A stretch of 64,000 nucleotides of DNA from Chrysaora quinquecirrha (GCA_014526335.1 JACTAT010000029.1:120877-184876), one strand, 5' to 3'. Counted from the stretch's first letter, positions 11,308 to 20,120 are shown. Translations and numbers: made by a program. The notes: generated by a model from the letters alone, not told the origin.

Positions 11308-11349
11308 TTTGGTACTAAAACTTTTGCACGCTCAAATCTTGAAAAATGT

Positions 11350-11663
11350 GACGAAAATTGTCGGTGCCTTTGAAGGGATTAAAATTCTGAGGGAACATTT
11401 TGATCAGCGTTCAAAAGAAACTTTCGGGATGATCAATTAAAACTGCTGTGTCATCTCAAAAAACACGCAACAACCGGCAACTTGTAAGCGCCTTTACACC
11501 ATCATTTTCTCGTATTGTCAATGATCATTGGATATAATGAAGCAAAAATTACCTAAAGATGATAACTTGTAAGCGCCTTTACACCATCATTTTCTCGTAT
11601 TGTCAATGATCATTGGATATAATGAAGCAAAAATTACCTAAAGATGATAGTGTAATCCGGCCT
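11350..11663 (-). repeat. Harbinger terminal inverted repeat, right, with internal duplication
   Basis: Inverted counterpart of the left end. It is longer because an 85-bp unit starting AACTTGTAAGCGCC is tandemly repeated (11479-11563 and 11564-11648), so one subterminal segment is present twice. The outer end carries ...GTAATCCGGCCT. Confidence 0.88.
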
Positions 11664-11666
11664 TAA

Positions 11667-12000
11667 AACCCTATTCTTTAAACCCGGTTCTGATTTTGAC
11701 ATAAGTACGATATTATCAGCCCAAAGTAGGCATGGTAAAAACAAATGGTAAAAACATTATTAGACGTTCTCATATTTTGATGAAAGCCCATTAAATTGTT
11801 GGGGAAAATATCGTAAAATTCAAAAACATGTATTAATCTTTCGTTAAGTATTTGATTAAACATTGTTCCTAGACAGGAGGTAAGAGTTATTCCCCTATAG
11901 TTATTTGGTTGTGACTTGTCACCTTTTTTGAATATTGGTTTTAACATACCTTCTTTCCAGATTTCTGGGCACCTTCCAAATACTTCATTGAACATAGTTT
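11667..12000 (-). mobile_element. LINE remnant, reverse-transcriptase N-terminal part
   Basis: The minus-strand frame 11995-11678 reads EIWKEGMLKPIFKKGDKSQP then NNYRGITLTSCLGTMFNQIL, hallmark LINE RT blocks, followed by a compressed region in which the motif with the catalytic aspartate is missing. Next to the Harbinger end, in another frame, is CLLWADNIVLMSKSE, a degraded ADD box in which the second aspartate is asparagine. This is the oldest layer of the 4.4-12 kb block. Confidence 0.72.
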
Positions 12001-12415
12001 TTAATTATCTTACTGCCAATTTTGAAGTTATTGAATACTTTTAACATTTAATTTGATACATTAGTAGGTTGCAAAGTGAAGGATCTGGCACACGCGGGTT
12101 CTAGCACTAAAAGAACATTTAACAATATTAATTGATTAAATTAAATTAATACCTCGTAGAAAGTTGAAATGTTCTTTTAGTTCTTCTACAGGATCATGAG
12201 TCGTCGCCTTGGGCGCTCCAAAGTCTTCTATATTTCTGCTGGCTACTCCTAACTTCTGACACATCTCTCTTTCAATATCTCAACCCTTGTACCAAACTAT
12301 TCCCACATCGTTCCATTCTAGTATTTCTTTTATTATTTCAGTTGAATCGATGCATTTAAATGCGGCTCCAGTTGGTAGATAATTTAATGGATGGATGTGG
12401 CTATCTTTAAAACCT
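12000..12415. other. Unassigned stretch before the Polinton
   Basis: No complete frame is present. On the minus strand a conserved-looking tract can be read in one frame (for example KCIDSTEIIKEILEWNDVG and NIEDFGAPKATTHDP, about 12380-12190), so it may be a fragment of a further mobile gene, but I do not recognise the family. Confidence 0.3.
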
Positions 12416-12594
12416 GGAATCTGGAAACTGGAAAATGGAATCTAGAAAACATGGAATCTTTAAATCATGGAATCTAGAAAACATGGAATCCTTAAAACAT
12501 GGAATCTAGAAAACATGGAATCTTTAAAACATGGAATCTAGAAAACATGGAATCTTTAAAACATGGAATCTAGAAAACATGGAATCTTTACCGA
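12413..12594. repeat. Minisatellite, unit about 32 bp
   Basis: About five imperfect tandem copies of a unit containing CATGGAATCTAGAAAACATG and GAATCTTTAAAA. It lies just outside the left side of the Polinton region; whether it belongs to the Polinton end is unknown. Confidence 0.85.
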
Positions 12595-12906
12595 TATTGG
12601 ATGTCTCCAAAATCTATTGAAATCCTTTTGACATCGGATTCTCCAAATCTAGATCAGCAGGTCACACGATTTCGATTTTTAAACAAGTATTGAAATTTGA
12701 TAAGGCAATTTGAAAATTGAAATAATGATTTTGGTAATTATTGATTACTGTTATTAAGTGATAAGAAAAGGTGATAAGTTAAAGTGATAAGAAAACTACA
12801 TTTCTAACACTTTTCCGAGAAAAAGTAGGGAAAAGTGAAAGGTACTTACCACAATTCCAAGAAATTTTCCAAGAGTGTTTACATTTGCTGACGTGACGCC
12901 AATTTT

Positions 12907-13121
12907 AAATTTTCCCGCGATAAAATCCTTTGTCATGTGACGCGTTGTTATCGAATGACTTTCTGAAGAAGACTAGATCTGATTGGTTGGTTGATTTTGT
13001 TTCCAACTTACAGCGATTTGATTGGTTAAAACTCTTGTTTCCAAGGTTTCTTCGAAGGCTTCTAGAAACTCACAAAACCGTTGAGTTTGTTGTTTTTATT
13101 TTGCTTCAGCATACTTCAGTC
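12907..13121 (+). promoter_or_regulatory. Promoter region of the RING gene
   Basis: It contains a TTTCCCGCG sequence (E2F-like, about 12909-12917), two inverted CCAAT boxes (ATTGG at 12982-12986 and 13021-13025), a TTC-GAA palindrome CTTCTAGAA at 13059-13067 resembling a short heat-shock element, and an initiator-like TTCAGTC at 13115-13121. The same CCAAT, TTC/GAA and TTCAGTC set recurs before the gene at 15238. Confidence 0.5.
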
Positions 13122-13155
13122 TGTAGTGTGTTTAGTTGTACGTCTTAGAGAAAAG

Positions 13156-14033
13156 ATGATTGGAGCAAGAAGAGCAATTGTCAGCTTGCAGCAAATGGTC
13201 AGGCTGCAACCAGGAGAGACAGTATTTCAGAGCAACTGCTCCATTTGTCTAACATCAGAGTTGGATGACGCTTACTACTCGAGATGCCAGCAGTGTGAAC
13301 AAGTTTTTCATCTTAGATGCATAAACCAGTAAGTTGTTTCAAGCATTCACTTAGGCCTATAATAATTATTTCAAACATTCGCTGATACTAATTATTTCAA
13401 GTATTTATTTCTTTCTTTTTTTATTTCAGATGGCGTATAAGAACGAATTCATGTCCATTATGCAGACTGGCACCATGCAATGCTGTTATACTAGAGGTAA
13501 TTTAATTTGTAAAAGCATAATTTATACTCATTTAACTAACTTATAAGACTGGAAAGATCTTCTCATATAAATATTCTCTTTATTATTAGATCGCTGCTAC
13601 TCAAACACCAACGCAATCTTCAGAACCTGTGATTGTACAACCTTCAGAATCTACGTTAGGACAACCTACAATGGTGAGTGATGTAATGATGCAAACAGCA
13701 CTTCAAGAGATAACAGGCAGAGCATTCAACACTCCCGGTGATGATGTCGATGTAGGTATCAGAGATTATGGGCTTGTCGCTGATTATGATAGTGAAGATA
13801 GTCTGGATGATGATATTTCTGAAGAGAGCTACGATGCATTAGTTCAACAGCCTTATAATACGCTAGAAGAGGGCAATCCTTTTATGGAGAGAATAATGAG
13901 GTTTGCATATGAAAGTAATGAGAACGTTGGATTTTTAATTCGTATGATTGAATTTAAAGAAATGATGGACAGAATATCGAGGAATTTCTCAGGACGAGTA
14001 ACGTTGAGAATTGACCCATCATCAGAACGCTAA
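13156..14033 (+). CDS. RING-finger protein carried by the Polinton (three exons)
   Basis: Exons 13156-13328, 13430-13496 and 13590-14033 join in frame to 227 residues. Donors are GTAAGT and GTAATT, acceptors TTATTTCAG and TATTATTAG. The RING domain (residues about 30-75) reads CSICLTSE, then CQQCEQVFHLRCINQ, and, across the first intron, W followed by a CPLCR pair: the C3HC4 layout of E3 ubiquitin ligases. The rest is acidic, Ser/Asp-rich (residues 125-160), with a C-terminal helical tract. Every splice keeps the frame and no stop is present, unlike most of the Polinton. Its target is unknown; a role in ubiquitin-dependent control of the host cell is inference. Confidence 0.75.
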
Positions 14034-14194
14034 CTGTTTACATCATTTTTAAAAAATAAATCAGTTATAAAACCCTTAATGATTGACTCTATTTGCTTCA
14101 TCTTGCATATTGTTTCATATTAATTCTTGTTGAAATGTTTTTTATTCAATTAATGAAGTTGATGACTTACAAATATCTTTCATCTCAAATCTCT

Positions 14195-14200
14195 TATAAA
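14195..14200 (+). promoter_or_regulatory. TATA box close to the first small basic gene
   Basis: TATAAA (within CTCTTATAAATAC) lies only 28 bp before the ATG at 14228, so a transcript started at the usual distance would have almost no leader. Very similar TTATAAATA boxes precede the ATPase gene. Confidence 0.45.
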
Positions 14201-14227
14201 TACAATGCATGCACCTAGTAATTAAAG

Positions 14228-14521
14228 ATGGGTAAGCGTAAGAGACAGGGTAGAAAGAAACAGCGTACAAAGCGACAACGCATAAAAAGAATTAGGGGTA
14301 AAGGTCTTTTTAAAAACCTTCAAAATTGGATTGTTAAAACAGCTATTGGCATTACACCATTACCAGGCTTGCAACGCGAATTGAAACTGAGAATTAGGAA
14401 AAAGGGGTGGAAAAAAGATAAACCTTTACAATTTATCCCCAAAGAAGTCTGGAGAGCTGCAGGGGTACCAAAGAAAACGCTGAATAAATTTGCATATGCT
14501 AAAAAATCCGATTTCAAATAA
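14228..14521 (+). CDS. Small basic Polinton protein 1
   Basis: A 97-residue, very basic protein, with its first 25 residues almost all Lys/Arg/Gln (GKRKRQGRKKQRTKRQRIKR). A hydrophobic/amphipathic middle (LQNWIVKTAIGITPLPGL) follows, then a second basic tract. I do not recognise a family. The nucleolar-signal-like N-terminus and the position among structural genes suggest a DNA-binding core or minor virion protein; that is inference only. Its stop codon TAA shares its last base with the next ATG (TAATG at 14519-14523), so the next protein could be made by termination-reinitiation. Confidence 0.7.
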   Translation: MGKRKRQGRKKQRTKRQRIKRIRGKGLFKNLQNWIVKTAIGITPLPGLQRELKLRIRKKGWKKDKPLQFIPKEVWRAAGVPKKTLNKFAYAKKSDFK

Positions 14522-14931
14522 TGGCATCCCTTGCAGGAACTATTATTGCTTCAATGATTATTGATGATATGTTAAAAAATCATGGTGGACAGGAAGCAAC
14601 CGAGTTGATGAGAGGCAGTTATAAAAGGAAGACAGCATTACAAAATTCTAGAAAGATGGGGTCCGCATTAGTGCGAGCAGCAGTTAGACAAGCAATTAAG
14701 CAAGGAGGAAGAGCAGTGACTAGAAATATTAGCAAACAAGCCGTAAAGAAATTCGCATTAAAAGGAGCAAAAGCAGCTGCCAAAGGTGCCATAGCTGCAA
14801 CTGGTTTAGGTGTTGAGACTGGTTTAAGGAAATTAGCTGGTGGTGGTGTGAGAAGAAAGCATAGAAAGCGACTTAATGCTGGTAGGAAAACAACCAGAAA
14901 ACGTAGACGAAAGAAGAGAAAAACTGTTTGA
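14521..14931 (+). CDS. Small basic Polinton protein 2
   Basis: A 136-residue protein starting at an ATG overlapping the previous stop. It has a short hydrophobic N-terminus (MASLAGTIIASMIIDDML), a helical Lys/Arg/Ala-rich centre (KKFALKGAKAAAKGAIAA), a glycine patch, and a C-terminal tail that is almost pure Arg/Lys (RKTTRKRRRKKRK). The mixture of an amphipathic Ala/Gly segment and a strongly basic end is like small core or membrane-active capsid proteins of adenovirus-type viruses, but I cannot name a homologue. The frame is intact and ends about 30 bp before the heat-shock-element array. Confidence 0.7.
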   Translation: MASLAGTIIASMIIDDMLKNHGGQEATELMRGSYKRKTALQNSRKMGSALVRAAVRQAIKQGGRAVTRNISKQAVKKFALKGAKAAAKGAIAATGLGVETGLRKLAGGGVRRKHRKRLNAGRKTTRKRRRKKRKTV

Positions 14932-14963
14932 ACTAACCATAGTATAATATTTGCTATCTAATG

Positions 14964-15112
14964 TTCCAGAAGTTTCCAGAATGTTCGACAAGATTCTAGA
15001 AACGAGAAATCCTGCAATCTGATTGGTTGGAACTTTCCAGAAGTTTCCAGAAAGTTCCACAAGATTCCAGAAAGTTCCACAAGATTCTAGAAAGTTCCAC
15101 AAGATTCTAGAA
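14964..15112 (+). promoter_or_regulatory. Array of in-phase heat-shock elements
   Basis: TTC and GAA triplets alternate every 5 bp, the definition of heat-shock factor sites. Block 1: TTC 14964, GAA 14969, TTC 14974, GAA 14979, TTC 14984, one miss, TTC 14994, GAA 14999. Block 2: sixteen successive positions from TTC 15035 to GAA 15110, of which 13 are perfect and the other three read CAA. Two inverted CCAAT boxes lie at 15022-15026 and 15133-15137. Together with the TATA box and initiator downstream this looks like a heat-shock-gene promoter. Confidence 0.75.
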
Positions 15113-15168
15113 AGGAGAAATCCTGCAATCTAATTGGTTAATAATTCAAATGCCACGTTCGATCAATT

Positions 15169-15200
15169 TATAAAATGCGCAAAACCAAATCAGTTCAGTC
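15169..15200 (+). promoter_or_regulatory. TATA box and initiator
   Basis: TATAAA at 15169-15174 is followed 28 bp later by TTCAGTC (15194-15200), an initiator-type start site that also occurs in front of the RING gene. The first ATG after it is 15238. Confidence 0.65.
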
Positions 15201-15237
15201 GTAACAAGTCGTCGTAGAGTGCGGAGCTTAAAAAATC

Positions 15238-16194
15238 ATGGCTACAATTTATGAAGTTAGAGATGAAGAGTGCCTAATCAAGTCATCATTTGCTGTCCAG
15301 CCCAGTTCTAACAAATGGTTGTTAGTGGCGAAAGATACAATTAAAGATGGATTAGCTGTTAAATCAATGGGTATTTCTCATGCAGCACTGTCTCGTCTCC
15401 TGGAAATAGTTGATGAAAACATAAACGATCAATTTCAGTTCCACGGAGAAGATGCTGAAACTCTGTTTGAGAAGAACAAAGGACGCATTCAATCAAAGCA
15501 GTATTGTGGCAGGATTACGCAGTTTCTAACACTATACACTGAAGTTTTGAGTAAAGAAGAAGCGTATGAAGCTAAGCTGGAAATATATCTGCAGAAAAAT
15601 GGTGATTTCCCTCTACGACTCTGTCTTGGAATCAGAAGATGGAAGAATGAGAAGCAATCAAAGACGGGAATAAATCTATGGAAAGCTTGCTGATCTGAAA
15701 ATGCTTCCACCACAACCATCCCGGAAAAGACCAGCGAGTGATGATGATCAGATTCAAAGAAGAAAAAGAAACAAGAAGAAGAAGATCCAACAAAGATTGA
15801 TGTTCAAGTGCAAGAAGCATATGCCGAAATTCTCCTGAAATACATTTTCAACAAAGCAAAAGAGTATTGTGAAAAGTGTGCAACTACAGAGATGTGGGCA
15901 AAACAAATTGATGCTGCTGATCATAAGCAAGATTGTATGGTACATAATGCTTTTAGATTTCTATCATTTCACATTAGTTATGTCAACTCCGACATGCTGG
16001 CTGAAGGGAAAGAATCGTTTAAGAAGTCAATGTTTGATGAGCTGAAGAAGAAGAATGGTCGACTGAATCAAACAATCAAATCCAGAGTTGAAAATCTGCA
16101 TGATGAATTATCTCATCCAAGTCTCTTCTCGTCGATGTATCTGCTGCAAATATTGAGCAGAATAATAAACAATTTAATCATGGCATTTGCCTAG
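15238..16194 (+). pseudogene. Unknown Polinton protein behind the heat-shock array, frameshifted
   Basis: The first frame (15238-15693, 151 residues) begins with the ATG following the TATA/initiator and reads MATIYEVRDEECLIKSSF at its start. After a stop at 15691 a Lys/Arg-rich tract follows in another frame (SRKRPASDDDQIQRRKRNKK, about 15719-15780, a nuclear-signal-like segment), and 15808-16194 continues a helical, Cys-containing domain (FNKAKEYCEKCATTEMW). Two small frameshifts thus split what was probably one protein of about 310 residues. I do not recognise a family. The position, first in the late-gene direction and under its own promoter, hints at an early or regulatory role, which is inference. 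Confidence 0.55.
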
Positions 16195-16255
16195 ACTGAA
16201 CGTTGTTATACAGCTGTTATTCATGAGATGTTCAAAATTAGGTGAACAGTAGCTC

Positions 16256-16332
16256 GATGTTATAGATAGTATTTCGATGTTATAGATATTAGTTCAATGT
16301 TATAGATATTAGTTCAATGTTGTAGCTAGATG
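16256..16332. repeat. Short tandem repeat, unit 20 bp
   Basis: About four imperfect copies of a unit like ATGTTATAGATATTAGTTCA between the unknown gene and the ATPase gene, followed by TTATAAATA boxes at about 16342 and 16388. Confidence 0.75.
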
Positions 16333-16394
16333 TAAAGAATTTGTTATAAATAGATGTTACCTGTTGTATGAGATGCTTAAAATTTGTTATAAAT

Positions 16395-17069
16395 ATGAGT
16401 TACGATTTGAGATTTAAAGCACCTTTTTCTTTGATTTTATCTGGAGTGAGCAGAAGTGGCAAAACGACTTGGGTGGAAAATCTGTTGAAAAATTATAACA
16501 ATATAATTGATAATGGCAGACAATATCCCAATCTTATGTGGATCTCGGGAACAAATCAACCAGAATTGTTTGAGCGTGTTAAAAAAAGTTTTAATGGGAA
16601 TTGTAGATTTATTACTGAGCTACCTGAAAACTTGTACGAAGAAATCGAAAGATCAGACAAAAGATTAACTATTGTTGTCGATGATTTAATGCATGAAATT
16701 GCCAACTTTAAAGATTTGGGAAAATTGTTCACAAAAGGAAGATCTCATCTAAACATCAATGTAATTGTTATGATGCAAAACCCTTTTCCAAGAGGAACAG
16801 AAATGAGAAATTTAGCTCTCAATACTAAGTATCAAGTTCTTTTCAAGAATCCTCGCGATAGAAGTCAAATTAGATTTCTTGCACGACAAATTATGCCCTC
16901 ATCTCCAAAAACATTCCTTGACATTTACAATGATGCAACAGCAAGAATGTACAGCTACTTACTTTGTGATTTCACACAATCGATTGGAGAAGATATGAGA
17001 TTTCGCACTAATATTTTCCCTAATGAAGCCCCTTTAGTGGTGTACAAGTCTAAAAAAGGCTATAGATAG
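16395..17069 (+). CDS. Polinton packaging ATPase (FtsK/HerA family)
   Basis: About 224 residues from the ATG at 16395; an in-frame ATG at 16368 would add nine residues but lies upstream of the second TATA-like box, so the later start is preferred. The Walker A motif is GVSRSGKTTW, and Walker B is LTIVVDDLMHEI, in the A32-like form with two acidic residues. A downstream VIVMMQNPF tract is the sensor region typical of viral packaging ATPases. In related viruses this enzyme pumps DNA into the capsid. The length equals the usual 220-250 residues and the frame is intact, one of the few undamaged core genes here. Confidence 0.9.
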   Translation: MSYDLRFKAPFSLILSGVSRSGKTTWVENLLKNYNNIIDNGRQYPNLMWISGTNQPELFERVKKSFNGNCRFITELPENLYEEIERSDKRLTIVVDDLMHEIANFKDLGKLFTKGRSHLNINVIVMMQNPFPRGTEMRNLALNTKYQVLFKNPRDRSQIRFLARQIMPSSPKTFLDIYNDATARMYSYLLCDFTQSIGEDMRFRTNIFPNEAPLVVYKSKKGYR

Positions 17070-17097
17070 AGATCAACAATTCAGTAAGACAGTAAAA

Positions 17098-17214
17098 ATG
17101 GATTCTTTTGAAAAGATAGTCATGGAGCCAAGCAAATCTGACGATGAACCAGTGAAGAAAAAGCCTAAAAAGATCATAAATAAAGGAAGAAAGTGCAAGA
17201 AAAGAAAGCAATGA
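17098..17214 (+). CDS. Possible 38-residue basic peptide
   Basis: A short frame between the ATPase and integrase: an acidic first half (MDSFEKIVMEPSKSDDEP) and a Lys-rich second half. It is open but short, has no recognised family and may be chance or the remnant of a small viral protein. Confidence 0.3.
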   Translation: MDSFEKIVMEPSKSDDEPVKKKPKKIINKGRKCKKRKQ

Positions 17215-17264
17215 AGAAAAAAGTGTACAAATGTTAAATTGTTAGAATTGTTAATTGATTTATT

Positions 17265-18292
17265 ATGAGTTTAGAAATGTTATATTCTGATCCTTCTGTT
17301 CCGGGTTCTCTCGGGGGTTTGGATAAAGCCTAAAGAGAATTCAAAAACGTAATTCCTAATTTGAAAAGGAAAGATGTTGAAGAATGGAGTAAAACTAGTC
17401 TTGCCTATTCGCTGCACAAACCAAGTAGGAAGAACTTTAAACAGGAGCGGATACTAACCTATAACATTGATTATTTGTGGGAATGTGATCTTGTTGATAT
17501 GACACATTTGAAAAAAGAAAACAACAACATTACATTCCTCTTATGCTGTATTGATACTTTTAGCAAGTATGCGTGGGTAAAGCCTCTAAAAAGAAAAACT
17601 GCAAAAGAAATTGTCAATGCATTTAAAGAAATTTTATCCGAAAGAAAACCTAAAAAGGTACGATCCGACAAAGGCGTTTAAACAAAGAATTCCAAGCTTT
17701 GTTGAAGAAAAACGATATTGGGTTTTACACTACAAATAATGAAGTAAAGGCAGCAATTGTTGAACGATTTAACAGAACATTAAAAGGACGAATGTATAGA
17801 TACTTTACAGCACGAAATACGTTGAGATACATTGATAATTTGCAAGATTTTGTCAACTCATACAATAATACATACCACAGATCTATTGGTATGAGACCTT
17901 CTGAAGACAACCAAGACAATGTCGACACTGTTCGAAAAAGACTGTTTAGAAAAGAAACCAGAAAAAATAAAAAGCTTTTCAAAACTGGAGATAATGTAAG
18001 ATTGAGTTTGAAGAAGAGAATGTTTAAGAAAGGTTACTTGCAAAATTATACTGAAGAAATATTCAAGATCAGTAAAGTCTTTAAAGAAAGATATCCAGTA
18101 ATGTATGAAATTGAAGATCTACAAGGTGAAAAGATAGTTGATCGTTTCTACAAAGAAGAGCTTCAACGTGTGTATCTTCCAAAAACATTTGTTGTCGAGC
18201 AAGTGTTGAATTTGAGATCTCACCTGACCGGGATGAAACGTTTTCCATATAAACAGAAGATGAAAATCACAAAGGTTTGTATTGGAAGGTGA
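17265..18292 (+). pseudogene. Polinton rve-type integrase, broken
   Basis: The ATG at 17265 starts a Polinton-integrase-like N-terminus, interrupted by TAA at about 17329-17331. The frame then runs to 17681 and changes by a frameshift to 17699-18292. The DDE core is visible: first aspartate in LWECDLVDM, second in VRSDKG, glutamate in VKAAIVERFNRTLKGRMY. A C-terminal SH3/chromo-like part follows (GDNVRLSLKKRMFKKGY). Integrase inserts Polinton DNA into chromosomes by strand transfer. At least one stop and one frameshift inactivate it, and a 164-bp insertion cuts the extreme C-terminus at 18213. Confidence 0.88.
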
Positions 18293-18377
18293 GATCTCAC
18301 CTCTCAGCTACAGGGCTGGAAGGTGGGATGAGTTTCCCCATATAAACAGGCCCTTAACGCTTTTCAATGACAGGGTA
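18214..18377. mobile_element. 164-bp insertion flanked by an 8-bp direct repeat
   Basis: TTGAATTT occurs at 18206-18213 and 18378-18385 on both sides of a segment that interrupts the integrase end. The insert holds two related units (GAGATCTCACC... and a CCATATAAACAG motif in each). An 8-bp duplication points to a hAT-type miniature element, but clear terminal inverted repeats were not seen. Confidence 0.5.
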
Positions 18378-19110
18378 TTGAATTTCCTGAGTTTGGTTAT
18401 GAGCTGAAAAACATGTTATCAGTATCATTGATTGATGGAAAGATACAGTTTGAAATGAAAGATGATTTGAAATCATTGAGATATTCAACATATCAAGGAA
18501 GCGACTGAAATTTACCAGTGCACTTCTCATGAAATTTTCAAGACCTTTGGCAAATTTCCTCGGTTTGGAAGATCAAATGAACCACACTTTGCCAAATGGT
18601 TCAACATTAACATACTTTGAATACAAGACTTCTAACAGCATACAACCTCACCAGGCTATGTATCTGATTGTATATAAGAAGAAGGCAGATGAAGATCCGT
18701 TAACCGGAGGAAAGATCAACTGTTTGAGTAGAATAAAGGATGGTGTTCATCTAAATGAACATACATCTATAAATATAGAATGTGATCTATTGGAAAGTAA
18801 CTATCTTGGTGGTATTGAGAAAAGACGAGTTTTGAGAAAACTAACATTTTACGATACAGATCTCGAAATGATGAGAATGAAAAAGTGTTTGCTGTTTGTT
18901 GTGATTTCATTATAAGTAAGGATGCTGTTCCTCTATTGGGTCTAGTTATTGATGATTTGCAATCGATTCATAGATCAACTATAAATCCTGCATCGCATAG
19001 AGTAACAAGATCTGATATAAAATCATTTGATATTTAAATCATCAACTGGGAAACGTTGGAAGATATATCGGATGAATTTGAAGACAATTGTCAGATTGAC
19101 TTGTTTTTCA
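18378..19110 (+). pseudogene. Penton-like Polinton protein, possible paralogue, broken
   Basis: Reading crosses several frames. 18378-18505 gives IEFPEFGYELKNMLSVSLID; 18529-18915 gives FSRPLANFLGLEDQ and, later, INIECDLLESNYLGG; then another frame continues to about 19035 with AVPLLGLVIDDLQS. The LANFLGL and ECDLLESNYLGG tracts resemble blocks in the penton-like protein that follows (KLFGFVEA, YCSLLDYRLVGK), which suggests a diverged duplicate. The identification is tentative; multiple frameshifts and stops are certain. Confidence 0.4.
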
Positions 19111-19135
19111 GCAAAGATGATTAATGACTTTTATC

Positions 19136-20120
19136 TTACATGTACCAACGATTCAGATTCGGCAATAAAACTTAAAGAACAATTACATTTACATGGATAA
19201 TGGGAAGTGGCATTAGTGGAAATGGTCTACGAACTGAGCGATAGATTTGTATTTAATCCCGCAGAATTCAAATATGGGAAATATGAACCCTGGCGAATGA
19301 TGGGATTTTTCCAAATTGGTACCGACAAGGTTGGTTTTGAAGATTTGAATGTGAGATTGGTAATATCTGATGAATATACAAAGAAATGGAATCAGGCAGC
19401 TGATAAGCCAAGTATTATGTACGTCTTAGTCACCTTATTGGTGAAATCTCAGAGGGAGATACCGTTCACAAATTAACCATGAGAGAAATTGTTTCAATTA
19501 TGAATGAAGACATTCGCGCGCAAGAGGGAAGAGTAAAAGAATATGTAAAAGAATTAGGTTTGCCTTACGAAGGTCTGCCACAATTTTCAATTGTAGATTC
19601 AAAAATCAAGATAACCTTTCCAAAGTATGTTAAAAGAGTTGCATTGGGGAAAGATATGTGTAAATTGTTTGGTTTCGTTGAAGCTACAGAAGAATATAAT
19701 AAAAACATGAATAATGTTTATTACAGAGATGTGACATGGACACCATGCCCATTTACTGGAACTTATCTAGACAAGTCATTAACAGATTATGTATTCAACG
19801 CAATTGAAAGAATGACTGATGTGGTGGCTGATGAACATTTCCACGTCAACGCAGAAGGAAAGAATATGTTTATATATTGCTCGTTGTTAGACTATCGTTT
19901 AGTTGGAAAAATTAGCACGCCACTGCTACGCTTCATTCTGTTGAAAATTAACAAGCATGTTGTAAATTTTGTGGAATATGAAAATTTGTTCTACTATCCA
20001 TTGTTATACAATGATATCAACGAATTTACTATAAAAGTCTACAACGAGTTGGGAAAAGAGATACAATTCTACAAAACAAAGGCAACATTCTTGCTACACT
20101 TTAGAAGGAAACATGTATGA
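19136..20120 (+). pseudogene. Penton-like minor capsid protein, broken
   Basis: The N-terminal block WEVALVEMVYEL, typical of Polinton/adintovirus minor capsid proteins, is preceded by an in-frame TAA (19198-19200). Frame 19207-19476 then shifts to 19479-20120. The C-terminal tract with NFVEYENLFYYPLLYNDINE and a final TFLLHFRRK is the conserved end of this family, which forms the five-fold vertices of the capsid. The total length, about 320 residues, is normal. The stop and frameshift show it is no longer translated as one protein. Confidence 0.7.

Larger units (their letters stand above)
8295..11663. mobile_element. PIF/Harbinger DNA transposon, structurally complete
   Basis: Inverted termini start AGGCCGGATTACACTATC at 8295 and end with the complement at 11663, bounded by a 3-bp duplication TAA (8292-8294, 11664-11666), the typical Harbinger target site. 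The inverted repeats extend at least 200 bp inward. Inside are a Myb/SANT-like accessory gene (plus strand) and a DDE transposase (minus strand, two exons), the classical two-gene layout. Both genes are open. It is inserted in the reverse-transcriptase part of an older LINE. Confidence 0.92.

Noticed and set aside
12413..12594. Minisatellite as a second heat-shock-element array
   Set aside because: GAA triplets occur but TTC partners are missing and the 5-bp phase is not kept.
15754..15945. Minus-strand frame rich in Leu/Phe resembling a membrane protein
   Set aside because: It is the antisense of Lys/Glu-rich coding sequence of the Polinton gene, which always gives Phe/Leu-rich shadows.
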